Under the pieces are notes generated by a model. It was not told the origin of the DNA and made no database searches. It was given only the letters and a program-made list of their open reading frames with translations. A DNA stretch of 43,018 bases. Origin: an uncultured Ruminococcus sp. (GTDB taxonomy: Bacteria > Bacillota > Clostridia > Oscillospirales > Ruminococcaceae). Of the stretch, positions 20,583-28,245 are shown one piece after another; within the stretch, counting starts at the first letter, position 1; each line of letters begins with the position of its first letter. Location: the NCBI GenBank assembly GCA_937910385.1, contig CALEPT010000176.1, forward strand, positions 1 through 43,018, in the 5' to 3' direction. The translations under genes and the position numbers were made by a program.

Positions 20583-23213
20583 TTATTTTATAATTCCTGA
20601 AACAACGCTCTCAAACTGAGCAAGAGCTTCGTCTATCTTTGTGATATCGCCTGCACCTGCCATAGCTCCGTCAGGCTTACCGCCGCCTTTTCCGCCTGTT
20701 AAGGCAGCTATCTCGCGGACTATCTTGCCTGCATTTGCGCCTTTAGCTACAGCTCCCTTGGTGCATACGCAGTAGAAAGTTCCCTTTTCGCCGATAGTTC
20801 CTGCAAAGAGAGCGATTATGTCGTCCTGCTTGTCCTTTACGCTGTCGCCGAGCTTTCTCAGAGCGTCAGGAGTAGAGCCGTCCATTCTTGCCGAAACGAT
20901 CTTCACGCCGGATATGTCTTTAGCTCCTTCAAATATCGAAGCGACCTTCGCATTTGCTATCTGCTGATTGAGGCTTTCGAGCTTCTTGTCCTTTTCCTTG
21001 ATCTCGGCGGCCGCTGCAGCACACTTTTCGGGAAGCTCGTTTACATTTGCAAGCTTGAGCGCCTTTGCAGACCTCATTATCGTATCCTTGAAGCCGTTAA
21101 GCAGTTCAAGCACTCCGAGTCCCGTAACAGCCTCGATACGTCTTACTCCTGCTGCTACAGAGCTTTCCGATACTATCTTGAAAAGTCCTATCTGAGAGGT
21201 ATTGGAAATATGGGTACCTCCGCAGAATTCAACTGACTTATCGGCAGTTACCACACGAACGGTATCTCCGTATTTCTCACCAAAGAGAGCCATTGCTCCG
21301 AGTTTTCTCGCCTCGTCTATAGGCATTTCCTGCATGGTAACATCTATAGCTGCCATTATCTCGGCATTTACAATTGATTCTACCTCTATTACCTCATTCT
21401 CCGTCATCGCGCTGAAATGATTGAAATCAAAACGGCAAGCCTTTTCATTTACAAGCTGTCCTGCCTGATGAACATGATCTCCCAGAACAAGGCGAAGCGC
21501 ATACTGAAGAAGATGTGCTGTGGTGTGGTTTCTCATTATTGCAAGTCTGCGCTCCCTGTCGATAACGGCATTGACCTTGTCACCCTTTGCAATGCTTCCC
21601 TGTTCAACTGTAGCGATGTGGAGGAAATGTCCCTCTGACTTGATAGTATCCGCAACTGAAGCAATATTTTCGTCATTGATGAGTGCTCCGGTATCTCCAA
21701 CCTGTCCGCCGCTCTCGGCATAGAATGGAGTAACATCAAGCACGATGACTACATCATCGCCCTCCACGGCTCTTTCGATCTCCTCACCGTTTTTGTAGAT
21801 AGCAAGCACCTCAGCAGAGTCGGCTTCAAAATCTGTGTAGCCCGTGAATATCGTTGCGGGAGCTTCAACCTTAATGCTGTTATCTGCCCACGACGAACCA
21901 GCCTTTGCTGCGTGGTCAGCCTTTGCACGAGCACGCTGCTCCTTAGCAAGCTCTGTAAAGCGGTCGCGGTCAACAGTGAGGCCCTTTTCCTCGCATATCT
22001 CGACAGTGAGATCTATCGGGAAGCCGTATGTGTCGGAGAGCTTGAATGCATCGTCTCCGGAAAGAACGGTCTTTCCCTCCTTTGCAAGAGCCTCGGTGAG
22101 TCCGTTGAGGAGCTCAGTGCCCTTATCAACAGTCTTACCGAAGGATTCCTCCTCTACGCCGATTATCTTTTTGATGTATTCGCGTTTTTCGGCAAGCTCC
22201 GGATAAGCTCCGGCATTCTCATTGATAACAGTATCACAGACCTCATAGAGGAAAGGCTTTGTTATGCCGAGCAGTCTGCCATGACGTGCGGCTCTTCTGA
22301 GAAGGCGGCGCAGAACGTATCCTCTTCCTTCGTTTGAGGGCATTATGCCGTCGCCTACCATGAACGTGGTACTCCTGATGTGGTCGGTGATAACACGCAG
22401 TGAAACATCCTTTTTCTTGTCGGTTTTGTAATTGACTCCGGCAATGCGCGAGATATGCTTCATTATGTTCTGAACAGTATCTACCTCGAAGATGTTGTCT
22501 ACTCCCTGCATTGCACAGGCAAGTCGCTCAAGCCCCATTCCGGTGTCGATATTCTTGCTTGCCATTTCCTCATAGTGACCGTTTCCGTCGCTGTCAAACT
22601 GGCTGAAAACGAGGTTCCATATCTCGATAACGCGGTCTATCTCGCTCGCCTGCTCAAAGCTCTCGAACGGACCATACTCCTCGCCGCGGTCAAAATGGAT
22701 CTCGCTGCAAGGTCCGCAGGGACCCGAGCCGTGTTCCCAGAAGTTGTCCTTTTTTCCAAGGCGAATAATGCGCTCGTGGGGAATACCTATCTTTTTCTCC
22801 CATATCTGCTCAGCCTCGTCGTCGCTCTCGAAAATGGTTATCCAGAGACGGTCGGCAGGGATCTGGAGGGTCTTGGTGAGGAACTCCCATGCCCACTCGA
22901 TAGCCTCGGTCTTGAAGTAATCACCAAACGAGAAATTTCCGAGCATCTCGAAATATGTACCGTGACGGGCAGTCTTGCCCACGCTCTCAATATCGGGAGT
23001 CCTGATACACTTCTGGCAGGTAGTGACCCTCTTATTCGGAGGAACAGCCTGTCCAAGGAAGTACTTCTTGAGCGGAGCCATACCTGAATTGATGAGAAGC
23101 AGGCTCTTATCGCCCTGCGGCACGAGCGAAGCGCTCGCCATTCTCGTATGGTCCTTGCTCTCGAAGAACGAAAGATACTTTTCACGAAGATCATTAAGAC
23201 CTGTCCACTGCAT
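20583..23213 (-). CDS. alaS: Alanyl-tRNA synthetase (876 aa)
   Basis: It charges tRNA-Ala. The class II catalytic domain is at residues 1 to about 240 (MQWTGLNDLREKYLSFFESK opening; FGDYFKTEAIEWAWEF). The editing domain has HTTAH (about 565) and CGGTH (about 665) zinc-binding motifs, and the C-Ala domain with GGGKPDGAMAGAG lies at the end. All hallmarks are intact and length is normal. The ATG at 23213 is chosen because AAAAGGAGATATATTT lies directly upstream and the protein then begins where alanyl-tRNA synthetases do; the frame stays open upstream into the T-box leader, but that part is not protein-like. Expression is controlled by the T-box at 23222-23469. Confidence 0.97.
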   Translation of the reverse strand: MQWTGLNDLREKYLSFFESKDHTRMASASLVPQGDKSLLLINSGMAPLKKYFLGQAVPPNKRVTTCQKCIRTPDIESVGKTARHGTYFEMLGNFSFGDYFKTEAIEWAWEFLTKTLQIPADRLWITIFESDDEAEQIWEKKIGIPHERIIRLGKKDNFWEHGSGPCGPCSEIHFDRGEEYGPFESFEQASEIDRVIEIWNLVFSQFDSDGNGHYEEMASKNIDTGMGLERLACAMQGVDNIFEVDTVQNIMKHISRIAGVNYKTDKKKDVSLRVITDHIRSTTFMVGDGIMPSNEGRGYVLRRLLRRAARHGRLLGITKPFLYEVCDTVINENAGAYPELAEKREYIKKIIGVEEESFGKTVDKGTELLNGLTEALAKEGKTVLSGDDAFKLSDTYGFPIDLTVEICEEKGLTVDRDRFTELAKEQRARAKADHAAKAGSSWADNSIKVEAPATIFTGYTDFEADSAEVLAIYKNGEEIERAVEGDDVVIVLDVTPFYAESGGQVGDTGALINDENIASVADTIKSEGHFLHIATVEQGSIAKGDKVNAVIDRERRLAIMRNHTTAHLLQYALRLVLGDHVHQAGQLVNEKACRFDFNHFSAMTENEVIEVESIVNAEIMAAIDVTMQEMPIDEARKLGAMALFGEKYGDTVRVVTADKSVEFCGGTHISNTSQIGLFKIVSESSVAAGVRRIEAVTGLGVLELLNGFKDTIMRSAKALKLANVNELPEKCAAAAAEIKEKDKKLESLNQQIANAKVASIFEGAKDISGVKIVSARMDGSTPDALRKLGDSVKDKQDDIIALFAGTIGEKGTFYCVCTKGAVAKGANAGKIVREIAALTGGKGGGKPDGAMAGAGDITKIDEALAQFESVVSGIIK

Positions 23214-23221
23214 AAATATAT

Positions 23222-23469
23222 CTCCTTTTGATAAAAAATAATACAAAGCAATACAAAAAAAGCCCCGCCGCCAATGGGACGAAGGCTCTCGTGGTACCAC
23301 CCAAATTCGGGAAAGCACGCCGCTCTCCCCTCTTATTCCTTAACGCAGAAAATACGCCGCCGTTTCCCGCGGAGACTCGGGGGCAGCACCTGAACACCGC
23401 GCAAAAGCTCTCACCGAACGCTTTCTCTCTGAGGCGCGGACAAAACAGTCAATCCCGTCAAAGTCATGC
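23222..23469 (-). promoter_or_regulatory. T-box leader of alaS (alanine-responsive)
   Basis: This is a tRNA-sensing riboswitch: uncharged tRNA-Ala stabilises an antiterminator so alaS is read through. The conserved T-box TGGGTGGTACCACG lies at 23290-23303 on the minus strand. It is followed by a GC-rich hairpin (about 23262-23287) and a run of T residues opposite 23255-23261. Upstream, the long stem I contains AGAGAGAAAGCG and GGTGAGAG. A GCTGCC pair of alanine codons at 23382-23387 is a candidate for the specifier; the exact codon needs folding to decide. Confidence 0.9.
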
Positions 23470-23475
23470 AAGTAT

Positions 23476-23504
23476 ATTATACCCGTTTTTCCCTGAAATG
23501 TCAA
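23476..23504 (-). promoter_or_regulatory. Consensus promoter of the alaS operon
   Basis: On the minus strand TTGACA (23499-23504), a 17-bp spacer and TATAAT (23476-23481) form a perfect sigma-A promoter, placing the start of the T-box leader near 23469. It lies just after the penicillin-binding protein stop codon at 23536. Confidence 0.9.
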
Positions 23505-23535
23505 CAGTTTGCATTGACTTTTTCGGAATATCCCG

Positions 23536-25128
23536 TCATTTTTCCAAAGCAGCTATACTGTCGGCTATCTCCCGGAACACGGGAGCAGCACAGTCATTGC
23601 CGTACCCACCGTCCTCAACAAGTACGGTCAGCGCATATTTCGGCTTTCGTGCCGGGAAAAATCCCGTTATCCAGCCATTGTACAGCTCATCTCCATTTTC
23701 GTCGAGATGACCCGTCTGCGCAGTAGATGTCTTTGCAGCAACGGTCGTGTTTTGAGTTTTAGCGTTTGAATCTTCATTATTTCGTATCGCAAGTATCATC
23801 ATCTTTTTTAGCTGATGTGAAGTTTCCGGGTCAAGCACCTGTGATATCTGAGGTATCTTCTCATCAGAGGTGCTGCTCCCATCCACGGTTATCCCCTTTA
23901 TCAGCCTTAATACAGGCATTTTTCCGTCGTTTGCAATAGCACAGGTGAGCTGAGTTATCTGAAGCGGTGTCGATGTGAGCTTCCCCTGCCCGAATGAAAA
24001 ATTGGCAAGCTCCGCAGGTATCATCAGTTCCTTGACCGTAGGAAGAACTCCTGCCGAACCCGTTATGCCTGCACAGAGATAATTTTCCTTTCCGAATCCG
24101 AGTGCGTTCGCAAGACGTCTGAAAGCAGCAATGTCAAAATTTCTGCTGAGGCTTATAAAGTATGTGTTGCAGGAATTCGTCATAGCTTCGGTCATTGTCT
24201 GAAGCTCATGCCCGCTGAGCTTATGGCAGTTGAAATACTGTCCGTCTATATTTATACTGCCGCTGCAGTCATACATATACTCGCTGTAGCCCTCATTTAT
24301 AGCCTCCGCCGCTGTTACAAGCTTGAACACAGAACCCACACTGTAAGAATAAAGGTTCCTGTTAAGAAGCGGAAGCCGCTCGTCAGAAATAGCCGACTCT
24401 ATATCGTACTGCGAATACGAGGGAAAGCTCGCCATTGCAAGGATATCGCCCGTTTTTATATCCGCGAGAACTATCGCTCCCCGTTCGATACCCGCTCCGA
24501 ATTTCTCACAGATACGCTGAAAATCAATGTCTATTGTAGTAACTACTCCGCCTGAAGGTTCGCTGCGCACTATCCGCTTGCCGTCACCTATCAGGATACG
24601 CCCGAAACCGTCAGCATTATATGTCACGCTGTTTTCGGCATTATCCGAACGCAATATCGAATCATATGCATATTCGATACCGTCAGCACCCTTCCCATCA
24701 GAAAGATATCCGATAAGATGACTTGCCGTTTCGTCAGCAGAATATCTCTCCGGGATCTCAAAAACAGTGAGCCCCACACTATCAGGAGTTCCCGCTTCAC
24801 ATTCAAATACAAAAGGCTCCCCCTCGTCGTACGCTTCATAAAATTTCGCCTTGTCGAGCGCATATGCGGCGGTATCCTCACGATCAAGCGCGTTTGGCAC
24901 GGCAACTGCTTTCAGTAAAGTATCACAATTTGTGAGAGGCTGCATATCACGGTCGTAAACAGTTCCCCTTATCTCACCAACAGAAAGAGTCAGTTCCGAG
25001 CGCTCCTGAGCTGCACGCACTTCTTCCTGCGCGAACGCTATCCTGTAATAATTGCACGCGATGAAGCAGAACATGATGAAAAACATCGCCGTCAGCATCA
25101 TAACGCCGTGATCCGTCCTCTTTTGCAT
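23536..25128 (-). CDS. Class B penicillin-binding protein, transpeptidase (530 aa)
   Basis: This is a D,D-transpeptidase that crosslinks peptidoglycan in septation, elongation or sporulation. One N-terminal transmembrane anchor (about 10-28), then the class B pedestal beginning RGTVYDRDMQPLT (about 54-66), then the transpeptidase domain. The SxxK motif is SVFK (Ser266, within SYSVGSVFKL), the SxN motif is SCN (319-321), and the third motif is KTS (466-468, AAKTSTAQTG) instead of the usual KTG. The protein is shorter than PBP2/SpoVD types and lacks PASTA domains, resembling the PbpA group. The ATG at 25128 is preferred, with GGGGTGA about 6 nt upstream, over the GTG three codons earlier that overlaps this site. 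A hairpin immediately upstream may hide the ribosome binding site. Confidence 0.88.
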   Translation of the reverse strand: MQKRTDHGVMMLTAMFFIMFCFIACNYYRIAFAQEEVRAAQERSELTLSVGEIRGTVYDRDMQPLTNCDTLLKAVAVPNALDREDTAAYALDKAKFYEAYDEGEPFVFECEAGTPDSVGLTVFEIPERYSADETASHLIGYLSDGKGADGIEYAYDSILRSDNAENSVTYNADGFGRILIGDGKRIVRSEPSGGVVTTIDIDFQRICEKFGAGIERGAIVLADIKTGDILAMASFPSYSQYDIESAISDERLPLLNRNLYSYSVGSVFKLVTAAEAINEGYSEYMYDCSGSINIDGQYFNCHKLSGHELQTMTEAMTNSCNTYFISLSRNFDIAAFRRLANALGFGKENYLCAGITGSAGVLPTVKELMIPAELANFSFGQGKLTSTPLQITQLTCAIANDGKMPVLRLIKGITVDGSSTSDEKIPQISQVLDPETSHQLKKMMILAIRNNEDSNAKTQNTTVAAKTSTAQTGHLDENGDELYNGWITGFFPARKPKYALTVLVEDGGYGNDCAAPVFREIADSIAALEK

Positions 25129-25129
25129 A

Positions 25130-25163
25130 AAAATCACCCCGAGGTCATTATTGACCCTCGGGG
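25130..25163 (-). terminator. Terminator-like hairpin overlapping the PBP ribosome binding site
   Basis: Positions 25137-25147 and 25152-25163 pair over 11 bp with one bulged base and a 4-nt loop. On the minus strand the stem is followed by TGATTTTTATG, so the T-run is the space before the PBP start codon, and the last stem bases GGGG form part of its ribosome binding site. It may be the terminator of the lost dockerin gene upstream or of the dtd operon. Confidence 0.6.
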
Positions 25164-25176
25164 CGCTTTTATTCCT

Positions 25177-25257
25177 TTATGCGATGAGCCGCTTTCTCAT
25201 CAGGACCATATCAAATGAATTAACAGCATCATCGCCGTTAAGTGATATCACCTTTTT
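25177..25257 (-). pseudogene. Stranded single dockerin repeat after dtd
   Basis: Directly after the dtd stop (TAA), and in the same frame, the minus strand encodes SLNGDDAVNSFDMVLMRKRL followed by IA and a TAA stop. The first twelve residues fit the dockerin calcium loop (x-x-N-x-D-x-x-V-N-x-x-D), and the rest fits its helix (compare FDLCLMKRELL in the dockerin at 570-629 of the first protein). There is no start codon, no ribosome binding site and no first repeat. It looks like the 3' end of a lost dockerin gene, joined to dtd by recombination. Confidence 0.6.
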
Positions 25258-25704
25258 TTACATTGCCTCGCTGTCAAAAACTATCGTGAACGGTCCGTCA
25301 TTGAGCAAATCGACCTTCATGTCCGCGCCAAAGGAACCTGTCTCAACGTGCAATCCCTTGCCGCGCATGTATTCAACAAAATATTCATATAGACAGTTCG
25401 CTTCATCTGGCTTTGCCGCCTGAATAAAGTTAGGACGGTTGCCCTTGCGGCAGTCGGCATATAGCGTGAACTGCGGTACCACGAGAACCTCTCCGCCCAC
25501 GTCTGCGAGCGAGAGATTTATCTTCCCGTTTTCGTCCGAGAATATTCTCAGATTCACTATCTTGTCAGCCAGTCTGCGGCAGACCTCCTCGGTATCTCCG
25601 TGACCCGCGCCGAGCAAAAGCAGATATCCGACATCAATACTTCCGCACAGTTCTCCGTCCACCTTAACGCTCGCACGGGTCACTCTCTGGAGCACTATCC
25701 TCAT
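25258..25704 (-). CDS. dtd: D-aminoacyl-tRNA deacylase (148 aa)
   Basis: It hydrolyses D-amino acids (and glycine on tRNA-Ala) mis-attached to tRNA. The sequence MRIVLQRVTRASVKVDGE is the canonical start. The first catalytic motif SQFTL appears as PQFTLYADCRKGNRPNF (about 85-100), and the Gly-cisPro motif is NDGPFTIVFDSE (about 134-145). Length is normal for the family. It lies 6 nt after the GH42 gene and is the last clear gene of that transcript; the in-frame peptide after its stop is discussed separately. Confidence 0.95.
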   Translation of the reverse strand: MRIVLQRVTRASVKVDGELCGSIDVGYLLLLGAGHGDTEEVCRRLADKIVNLRIFSDENGKINLSLADVGGEVLVVPQFTLYADCRKGNRPNFIQAAKPDEANCLYEYFVEYMRGKGLHVETGSFGADMKVDLLNDGPFTIVFDSEAM

Positions 25705-25710
25705 GTCCGC

Positions 25711-27681
25711 CTACTTTCTGATTATGTCAATGTCAAACGGCTTGAGCTCTATCTTGTCCTTGCCGACAGAATCGATTATGCTGTACATTGCCTTTGGCAG
25801 ACCTATAGTCGCATTCTGCTCGGAATTGTTGAAGAAGATGATGTAGTCATCAAGACCATTCGTTCGAGTGGTTATCTCAACTCCGTCCGGGAGTCCCTTG
25901 AAGCGTGGGATACCCGTCTGCTTCATGATGTTAGCCGCAAAGCTTTTGTAAAAATCAGAATTGCATACAGTCCCCACATAATACGTAACTCCGCTGCAAT
26001 ATCTGTTCATCGTTACCGCAGGACAGCAGCGGTAGAAGCCGTCATCGTACTCGGCATACGCCTTTGCCGTCGTGGGATTGAGCACATCGCACCACTCGCG
26101 GCACGTAAATCTATTCCCGGCAAAATCAACAATAGTACGCTCACCGCTCCCTATAGGATCATATTCGGTTATTTCCGCGCCAATTAGCTCCTTGTAAACT
26201 GTGGGAAGCACCTCGGATATGCAGTTGTTGCTGCTGTCCTTGACTCCACTGCGGTTAGTCATAATAAGAGTACCGCCGTTGATGACATATCTGTAAATGT
26301 TTTCTGCAGCACTCTTTTTATATATATACATGCACGGAGCTACTACGACTTTATAATGCGACAGATCCGCATCTGGAGAAACAACATCAATATTCGCGCC
26401 GTATGCGGAAAACGCCTTATGGAACGCCTTCAGCTGTTCAAGATAATAGAAGCCTTCTGCCTGAGGCTGTATCTTGAATGCGCGGTCGTTGTCGGGAGAG
26501 TAGATTATAGCTATATCAGAAATTATCTCTGTCGTGTCAATGACGCCGAGCTTCGATACCGTCTTGCACAGCTCGGAGAACTCAAACAGTCTGCGCCCGG
26601 GAACATTGCTGTGGTCGATAAGACCGTGCCAGTGCATTTCCGCACCCTTTGTGGCAGTTCTCCAGCGGAAGTGAACTACTGTATCAGCTCCGTGAGCAAG
26701 CGCCTGAAGCGAATAACCCATTATCATTCCGGGCTGAGGTGTTGGAGACATGGGAGCCCAGCTCCCTGTCGCTCCGCTGAGCTGCTCCATTATCCAGAAT
26801 TTCTCTCCCTTTATTCCTCTCATCAGATCGAGATGGAAGGCATGGGAATAAAACTCCTCGGAGTCCTTCGGGAGCTTAACAGGCGGATAATTATCATACG
26901 AAACGAAATCAAGCTCATTGAACAGCTTATAGAAATCGGGAGCATCCTCGCAGAACCAAGTATTTGTAGTCACCTTTGCCTTGGGAGCTTCACGCTTTAT
27001 GGTCATGGCGAGCTCTTTTGCGTACATTGCCGTGCGCTCTGAGCTGAAACGGTAATAGTCAAGGCAAAGTGCAGGATTCTGCCACGCCTGAGGATAAGCG
27101 GTAGGCGGCTGTATCTGCGAAACATCGCTGTATTCGTTGCTCCATACCACTGTTCCGAAGGTCTCGTTTATGTTTTCCAGAGTATCATATTTGTCAAGCA
27201 GCCAGCTGCGGAACTTCTCCTTGCACACATCACAGCTGCAATGATATGCTTCAAGCTCGTTGTCGATCTGCCATGCTGTAACAGCGGGATTCGACCCATA
27301 GCGTATGACAAGCTGATGTGTAATACGCTTTGCATACTCCATGAATACGGGCGAATTTATGCAGCGATGTCCGCGAATTCCGATTTGCAGCGGTTTTCCG
27401 TCCGCTCCTATTCGTATTATCTCGGGGTGAGCCTCATAAAGCCAAAGCGGCGGACAGTTTGTGGGCGTACACAGAACTACTTCAATGCTGTATTTGGAAA
27501 AAATTTGGATAACTTCATCAAGCCATGCAAAATCAAATTCTCCGTCTTTGGGCTCAAGTTTCGCCCAAGCAAACTCTCCTATACGCACAAGCTTGACGCC
27601 CGTTTTTGCCATAAGCTCTGCGTCGCTGTTCCACATAGACTTATCCCACTGTTCGGGATAGTAATCAACTCCTATTTTCAT
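25711..27681 (-). CDS. Beta-galactosidase, glycoside hydrolase family 42 (656 aa)
   Basis: This is a retaining exo-beta-galactosidase, probably cytoplasmic (no signal peptide), acting on imported galacto-oligosaccharides. MKIGVDYYPEQW is the usual family opening. The acid/base Glu142 lies in WQIDNELEAY and the nucleophile Glu299 in FWIMEQLSG. Cys107, Cys148, Cys150 and Cys153 match the zinc site of many GH42 enzymes. Domain order is the TIM barrel (1 to about 390), the trimer-forming Rossmann-like domain (390-590) and a C-terminal beta domain. The start codon overlaps the histidine phosphatase stop (ATGA) after GGAGGCATATT. Galactose side chains of pectin would link it to the lyase at the left end, but that is inference. 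Confidence 0.93.
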   Translation of the reverse strand: MKIGVDYYPEQWDKSMWNSDAELMAKTGVKLVRIGEFAWAKLEPKDGEFDFAWLDEVIQIFSKYSIEVVLCTPTNCPPLWLYEAHPEIIRIGADGKPLQIGIRGHRCINSPVFMEYAKRITHQLVIRYGSNPAVTAWQIDNELEAYHCSCDVCKEKFRSWLLDKYDTLENINETFGTVVWSNEYSDVSQIQPPTAYPQAWQNPALCLDYYRFSSERTAMYAKELAMTIKREAPKAKVTTNTWFCEDAPDFYKLFNELDFVSYDNYPPVKLPKDSEEFYSHAFHLDLMRGIKGEKFWIMEQLSGATGSWAPMSPTPQPGMIMGYSLQALAHGADTVVHFRWRTATKGAEMHWHGLIDHSNVPGRRLFEFSELCKTVSKLGVIDTTEIISDIAIIYSPDNDRAFKIQPQAEGFYYLEQLKAFHKAFSAYGANIDVVSPDADLSHYKVVVAPCMYIYKKSAAENIYRYVINGGTLIMTNRSGVKDSSNNCISEVLPTVYKELIGAEITEYDPIGSGERTIVDFAGNRFTCREWCDVLNPTTAKAYAEYDDGFYRCCPAVTMNRYCSGVTYYVGTVCNSDFYKSFAANIMKQTGIPRFKGLPDGVEITTRTNGLDDYIIFFNNSEQNATIGLPKAMYSIIDSVGKDKIELKPFDIDIIRK

Positions 27682-28232
27682 AATATGCCTCCTGTTTCAG
27701 TATCATATTTAATTAGCTTACAGTTTCCCATGAACCAGCCCGAATATTTCTCCGTGCTCATATCATGAAAATACGTCTCTATTACACGGCATACTCCTCC
27801 GTGACTGACAATGAGGACGGTCTTATCACTATAATTCTCAATTATATCGTCGAGCGCAGAATATACCCTGTGAGAAAGCTGCAAAAGCGACTCTCCGGTT
27901 TTTCCCATTCTTACGCCGAACTGCGTTTTATCCTCTGCAAATCCCCCGGTATATCTGGGCTTTTTTTCATATTCTCCGTAATCCCATTCTCTCAGCCTAT
28001 CATCTATGACTACAGTAAGTCCGGTCTTTTCCGAAACTGCTGCGGCAGTCTGGCGTGCGCGCTTCATAGGTGAAGCAATAATCAGGTCTATCTCATTCAT
28101 CTGAGAAATGGTCTGTGCAAGCTCCTGAGCCTGCGCCATTCCCTTTTCATTAAGACTTATGTCAGTCGTCCCGAGGATCACGTCTTCCTTATTGAGATCG
28201 GTCTGACCGTGTCGTGTAGAATATATTATCAA
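27678..28232 (-). CDS. Histidine phosphatase family protein (184 aa)
   Basis: This is a phosphoglycerate-mutase-like phosphatase. The RHG motif is STRHGQTDLN (residues 6-15) with catalytic His, SPMKRARQTA follows, REWDYGEYE supplies the acid, and IVSHGGVCR the second His. Substrates range from sugar phosphates to alpha-ribazole phosphate, and the sequence does not decide. The start is TTG: GGAGG lies 7 nt upstream, the RHG motif is then correctly placed, and nearby ATG codons are out of frame. It lies 13 nt after recN and overlaps the GH42 gene by 4 nt. Confidence 0.85.
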   Translation of the reverse strand: MIIYSTRHGQTDLNKEDVILGTTDISLNEKGMAQAQELAQTISQMNEIDLIIASPMKRARQTAAAVSEKTGLTVVIDDRLREWDYGEYEKKPRYTGGFAEDKTQFGVRMGKTGESLLQLSHRVYSALDDIIENYSDKTVLIVSHGGVCRVIETYFHDMSTEKYSGWFMGNCKLIKYDTETGGIL

Positions 28233-28245
28233 ATCATTTCCTCCG

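Noticed and set aside
22455..23087. A 210-codon plus-strand frame opposite alaS
   Set aside because: It is antisense to the most conserved part of alanyl-tRNA synthetase and has no ribosome binding site.
23214..23318. A longer alaS start adding 35 residues
   Set aside because: The added codons fall in the T-box terminator and its T-run, and a strong ribosome binding site sits at the 23213 start.
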